NCBI GenBank assembly: GCA_016930745.1
Contig: JAFGGE010000141.1
Span: 1 to 33,885 of the forward strand
Length of the DNA stretch: 33,885 bases
Direction of reading: 5' to 3'
From: Sedimentisphaerales bacterium
GTDB lineage: Bacteria; Planctomycetota; Phycisphaerae; Sedimentisphaerales; Anaerohalosphaeraceae
The notes beneath the pieces are model-generated. The model was not told the origin of the DNA. It saw nothing but the letters and a program-made list of their open reading frames with translations, and searched no databases. Of this stretch, positions 29,855 to 33,885 are shown piece after piece. The position numbers and the translations under genes are program-made. Numbering within the stretch: position 1 is the first letter of the stretch; each line of letters opens with the position of its first letter.

Positions 29855-32800
29855 ATGGTGCAGCGGTGGATGAATGTTGCTGTATACGGCGCGTTGATTC
29901 TCATAGGCGCTTCCGCGTTCACGGTAACACGGGCAGGATGTCCCCGGGGGGATTTTAACAACGACTGCCGGGTTGATATGGAGGATTGTGCTCTTCTGGC
30001 GGAGGCCTGGCTGGACGGAGCAGGGATCAATGAGCTTATGGATCTTTCCGACGCCTGGTTGGAGAAAAAGGAGTATGCGGTTATTAACGAATTTCTTGCG
30101 TCAAATCATGATATCCTTTTTGATGAAGATGAGGATAGCTCCGATTGGATCGAAATCTATAATCCGACGCAGGCGGCGATGTCATTGGGAGGATGGTATC
30201 TCACTGACGACAGAGATGACCTTATGAAGTGGGGACTGCCTGATGTTACACTTGAAGGAGGAGAATTTTTAACGGTGTTTGCTTCGGGCAAGGATCGCCG
30301 AAACGCCGAAGGCGAGCTTCACACGAATTTCCAGCTCAGCGCCGACGATCAATATCTCGCGCTGGTCGAAAACGACGGCGAGACAGTTGCGAGTTTTTAC
30401 GAAGCAGGTCTGGACGAGCGGCGAATGAACGTCAGTTATGGGATCAATCAGCAGGCAATGCCTTCGTATCGGATCGGGCCGGGCTATGAGGGAAAGGTCC
30501 TGATTCCGGATGCTGTCGCCGCCGCCGCGATCGGATCCGCATGGACGGGGACGGCCGTGGATGAGCCGTTCGACGAAAGCGCGTGGATATGTGTTTCGAC
30601 GCCCATGGGGTACGATACGAGGAACAGTGCGAGCGAAAATATCGCTCTGGGAAAACCGGCGGCGCAATCCTCCGAGTGGGGGGGGTATCCGGCTGGTTTT
30701 GCAACCGATGGGATTTTCAGCAACTTTACCCATACGGCGATGGGAGACCTGACGCCGTGGTGGGAGATCGACTTGCTGGAATCGTATTTCATCAACCGCG
30801 TTGTTCTACATAACCGTGATAGCTGCTGTCAGAACCGGCTTTATAATATTACGGTGGAGATTTTCAATGCACAGGATATCCTTGTGTATATATCGCCTAT
30901 CCTGAATCAGACGGAGGAAGGAGAAACCCCCGTCGATCCGGGTGCTTTCATTACAGTTGACCTGAGCAGTTTTCCCGGAGGCGGAGTGACGGGGCGCAGA
31001 GTACATGTGAGCAAAACGGTGATCAACGGAGGAGGCCAGCAGGAATATATTTCCCTGGGGGAAGTTGAGATATTCGGCCTGGAGACGTATAAAAATAGTA
31101 TCGTATCGGATATCGAGTCGCAGATGAAAGGTGTCAATGCTTCGTGTTATCTCCGGTTTGGATTCGATGTCGCAGAAGAGGACGACTATGAAAAAATCGT
31201 ATTGCGAATGAAATACGATGACGGATTTATAGCCTATTTGAACGGCCGTGAGTTCGCTTCTTCCAACACGCCCGACGGTACGGTGGGGTATAATGCGACG
31301 GCACAGGAAATTCACTATGGAGTTGCTTTCGAGGAGTATTCCGTCCCCTTGTCTTTGCTGCGTAAGGGCAAAAATATCCTGGCGATTCACGGACTCAACT
31401 ACGAGGCTGACGACGAGAACTTTTTGCTTGTGCCCGAACTGATTTCATACCGTACCGATGTGTCCGGGACGGGCTTTTTTACCGAGCCTACGCCCGGCAA
31501 GTTGAACGGAACTAGTGTGGCGGGATTTGTATCGGATACGACATTCGATATAGATCGTGGCTTTTATGACAGCCCTTTCGAAGTGAATATCACAAGCCCA
31601 ACGCCCGGAGCGACGATTGTCTATACGACGGATGGCAGCGAGCCCACCATGAGTAACGGCAAGCAGGTCCAGGCCGCTGACGGCGATAGTAAACCTGTTG
31701 CTATCGTACATGTAGACAAGACGACGGTCCTGAGGGCAAGGGCGTTCAAGTCTGGATATGAACCGACGAATACGGATACCCATACCTATATTTTTCTGGA
31801 CCATGTTATATCGACGAGTGTTATGAATCCATCGATCACTCAGGATCCAATATACGGACCGCAGATGAGAGACGCCCTGAAAGCTTTGCCGACAATGTCT
31901 ATCGTTACTAAGCCGGGTGTGCTCGAACCATACCTACATGGCCCGGGTCCTTATCCTTCATGGACGTATGATGAGATTCCGGTTTCGGTGGAATGGATTA
32001 TGCCGGATGGAAGCAGGGGATTCCAGGAGGATGCCGGAGCAGCGCGGTTTGGGGGACACTGGTATGACAGGAGCGGCGCCTACAGACCGTTTGACAAGTG
32101 GGCCTTTCGTATATATTTCCGCAGTGAATACGGTGAGACCAAACTGAAATTTCCCCTGTTCGAAGGGTTCGATCACGGGATTGACCCGGTGGACACTTTT
32201 GATCAGCTTGAACTGTATGCCGGTTCACACGACATGTCTGAACGCGGCTTTTATATGTCCTCTCAGCTTACGGCCGATACCATGCTCGAGATGGGCAACA
32301 TCAATCCTCATGGGCGTTTCGTACATCTTTACATCAACGGTGCGTATTGGGGGCAATACAATCTGCGGGAGCGATGGAACGCTGATATGAATGCCCGATA
32401 TCTTGGGGGCGAAAAAGAAGAGTATGAGTCCATCAAAACCCATATCAATGTCGGTGGATGGGGCGATATGGGCGAGCCTTACGACGGGGATGGTTCCGTA
32501 TGGCAGCTGGCGATTTCGTTCCGAAACAGCTATGAATCGATCAAGCCGTATCTCGATGTGCAGAACTATGTCGATTTTATGCTGATGTATATGTTTGGAA
32601 ATTCCGAAGCCGAGTACCGCTGTGTTGGACCGAAAGTACCGGGCGGCGGGGGTTTTAAGTTCTGGCTGAACGATGCGGACGGCTTTACGCGCGATGTGGA
32701 AAACCGAACGGGCGAGTCGGGACCCGGCGGTATCTTCGGCGGACTGACGGCCGAGGAACATCCGGATTTCGAGATGTTGCTGGCCGATCGCATTCATAAA

Positions 32801-33885
32801 CATTTCTTCAACGACGGGGATTTGACTTCGTCTGTTATGGCGTCAAGGCTGCTGAAGCGATGCGAAGAAATCGAGCTTTCGTTTCTTGGTGAGGCCGCCC
32901 GGTGGGGCTATCGAAGCCCTGCTTCCTGGGCCAATGCCAGAGACAACTATATCAACAGTATACTTCCGAGTCGTTCCGAAACACTTTTAAATCAGCTCAG
33001 AAATGCCGGATTCTATCCGCAACTCGACGCCCCTGTATTTCAAATAAACGGCCTCTATAAACATGGCGGGACAGTAGACTTCAATGCTGTCTTTTCTATG
33101 TCCCTTCCCGGTGATTCTTCGTATCAGGAAATACGGCTTGTTGAAAAAGGCCATCCTGTAAAGGTCCACATTCCTGTTGATAACACGCTGGGATTAACCT
33201 GGGTAGAGAGAGATTATGTCCCAACAAATGGATGGACAGATGGCTTGACCGGAGCCGGTGTGGGTTATGAAGCGGGCAGTGGGTATGAAAACTGGATCGA
33301 AACCGATGTTTTCAGCGCTATGCGAGGTGTCAGTTCCTCTGTTTTTTGCATAATGGAATTTATGTACGATGGTCGGATATATGACAAACTGATGCTTGAC
33401 ATGCGTTATGACGATGGATTTGTGGCCTATCTCAATGGAGATGAGATTACTCGATCCGACAATATAGACAATGACATTCCAGGTACAGCCTTTGCCTTTG
33501 GTCATGAGGCACAATCGACATATGAGGGATTTGATGTCAGTGAGTTCAGATCGAGCCTTGTCTTGGGCAGGAACATCCTGGCGATACATGGAATTAATTC
33601 TTCCTCCACCAGTTCGGACATGCTGGTTCTGCCCAGACTCATCGGGCTTGTCCAGGAGAGTAATCCCGTGAATGATCCCGTTTGGTATACCGTGGATGGA
33701 TCGGATCCTCGATTATCGGATGGCTATCAAAATCCTGAGTCACGGCAATATTCCGAACCTTTCTTGGTAGATCACAGCATAATTGTAAAAGCCAGAACGC
33801 TGGTCGAAGGCCAGTGGTCGGCCCTGAACGAGGCGGTCTTTGGGGTAGGGCCGGTCAAAGAGAGCCTGCGGATCACGGAATTGAT
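29855..33885 (+). CDS. Giant secreted protein: N-terminal dockerin-like, LTD, F-type-lectin-like, CotH (3' truncated by window)
   Basis: An open frame of at least 1343 codons running off the window. Signal peptide about 1-28. A dockerin-like motif comes immediately after (GDFNNDCRVDMEDCALLAEAW, about 31-51), N-terminal rather than C-terminal as in its neighbours. Then a lamin-tail domain (about 74-182; VINEFLASN, SDWIEIYNP), an F-type-lectin-like module (about 262-400, His293...NRDSCCQNR at 320-328), a beta-sandwich (412-532; YDDGFIAYLNG, KNILAIHG), a chitobiase-C-like repeat (569-648; IVYTTDGSEPT), a CotH-like domain (about 675-950), a second copy of the beta-sandwich (1149-1268; YDDGFVAYLNG, RNILAIHG) and a second chitobiase-C-like repeat (1275-1330). 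CotH kinases phosphorylate secreted proteins; activity of this divergent copy is uncertain. ATG 29855 has GAGTGGGA upstream; 29870 is an alternative. Confidence 0.85.
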   Translation, partial: MVQRWMNVAVYGALILIGASAFTVTRAGCPRGDFNNDCRVDMEDCALLAEAWLDGAGINELMDLSDAWLEKKEYAVINEFLASNHDILFDEDEDSSDWIEIYNPTQAAMSLGGWYLTDDRDDLMKWGLPDVTLEGGEFLTVFASGKDRRNAEGELHTNFQLSADDQYLALVENDGETVASFYEAGLDERRMNVSYGINQQAMPSYRIGPGYEGKVLIPDAVAAAAIGSAWTGTAVDEPFDESAWICVSTPMGYDTRNSASENIALGKPAAQSSEWGGYPAGFATDGIFSNFTHTAMGDLTPWWEIDLLESYFINRVVLHNRDSCCQNRLYNITVEIFNAQDILVYISPILNQTEEGETPVDPGAFITVDLSSFPGGGVTGRRVHVSKTVINGGGQQEYISLGEVEIFGLETYKNSIVSDIESQMKGVNASCYLRFGFDVAEEDDYEKIVLRMKYDDGFIAYLNGREFASSNTPDGTVGYNATAQEIHYGVAFEEYSVPLSLLRKGKNILAIHGLNYEADDENFLLVPELISYRTDVSGTGFFTEPTPGKLNGTSVAGFVSDTTFDIDRGFYDSPFEVNITSPTPGATIVYTTDGSEPTMSNGKQVQAADGDSKPVAIVHVDKTTVLRARAFKSGYEPTNTDTHTYIFLDHVISTSVMNPSITQDPIYGPQMRDALKALPTMSIVTKPGVLEPYLHGPGPYPSWTYDEIPVSVEWIMPDGSRGFQEDAGAARFGGHWYDRSGAYRPFDKWAFRIYFRSEYGETKLKFPLFEGFDHGIDPVDTFDQLELYAGSHDMSERGFYMSSQLTADTMLEMGNINPHGRFVHLYINGAYWGQYNLRERWNADMNARYLGGEKEEYESIKTHINVGGWGDMGEPYDGDGSVWQLAISFRNSYESIKPYLDVQNYVDFMLMYMFGNSEAEYRCVGPKVPGGGGFKFWLNDADGFTRDVENRTGESGPGGIFGGLTAEEHPDFEMLLADRIHKHFFNDGDLTSSVMASRLLKRCEEIELSFLGEAARWGYRSPASWANARDNYINSILPSRSETLLNQLRNAGFYPQLDAPVFQINGLYKHGGTVDFNAVFSMSLPGDSSYQEIRLVEKGHPVKVHIPVDNTLGLTWVERDYVPTNGWTDGLTGAGVGYEAGSGYENWIETDVFSAMRGVSSSVFCIMEFMYDGRIYDKLMLDMRYDDGFVAYLNGDEITRSDNIDNDIPGTAFAFGHEAQSTYEGFDVSEFRSSLVLGRNILAIHGINSSSTSSDMLVLPRLIGLVQESNPVNDPVWYTVDGSDPRLSDGYQNPESRQYSEPFLVDHSIIVKARTLVEGQWSALNEAVFGVGPVKESLRITEL

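Overview
The window looks like a chromosomal segment of a Gram-negative planctomycete, probably of the class Phycisphaerae (Sedimentisphaerales-like). This is inferred from dockerin-like motifs of the form D-N-x-D-C-...-LA-x-x-W in three secreted proteins, a prepilin-like protein with a C-terminal DGH motif beside a glycosidase, Spy/LTXXQ proteins with Gly/Arg-rich linkers, and waaA (so the organism makes Kdo-containing LPS). No ribosomal or other phylogenetic marker is present, so the assignment rests on gene style.

Left part (1-12.1 kb), mostly regulation and housekeeping: a DUF3795 protein; a secreted LTXXQ-repeat protein; an operon of ECF sigma factor, small single-span membrane protein and membrane-anchored LTXXQ protein that resembles the CnrH-CnrY-CnrX layout; a STAS antagonist plus HATPase anti-sigma pair with an unknown downstream protein; a second ECF sigma with its own small membrane partner; a GH10-fold protein that appears to lack both catalytic glutamates; a membrane-anchored helix-hairpin-helix protein; a conserved hypothetical; a lipoprotein; and a zinc homocysteine S-methyltransferase. 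waaA converges on this run from the minus strand, and a tRNA-Arg(CCG) follows.

Right part (12.5-33.9 kb), a carbohydrate locus with an L-fucose/6-deoxysugar theme. A plus-strand operon encodes a URO-D-superfamily protein, an RbsA-type double ATPase, an RbsC-type permease, a second permease fused in frame to a membrane-anchored periplasmic binding protein, a second divergent URO-D-like protein, and a rhamnose-mutarotase-family protein. Convergent to it are a secreted GH29 alpha-L-fucosidase and a prepilin-like protein. A XylR-type AraC regulator follows, then three large secreted proteins carrying four F-type-lectin-like modules (H...NRxxCCxxR), Ig/LamG/CotH/LTD modules and dockerin-like motifs. 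The last protein runs off the window.

Two near-identical sites, each a 13-bp direct repeat with 21-bp periodicity, lie against -35 boxes. One drives leftward (prepilin/GH29) and the other rightward (lectin proteins). They are the natural candidates for operators of the intervening XylR-type regulator, so glycosidase and lectin arms appear to form one regulon. Working model: secreted fucosidase and lectin proteins bind and trim a fucosylated glycan, the unusual ABC transporter imports the released sugar or a derivative, the mutarotase interconverts anomers, and the two URO-D proteins perform an undescribed step. The model is inference. The architecture, motifs and operator repeats are read from the sequence.
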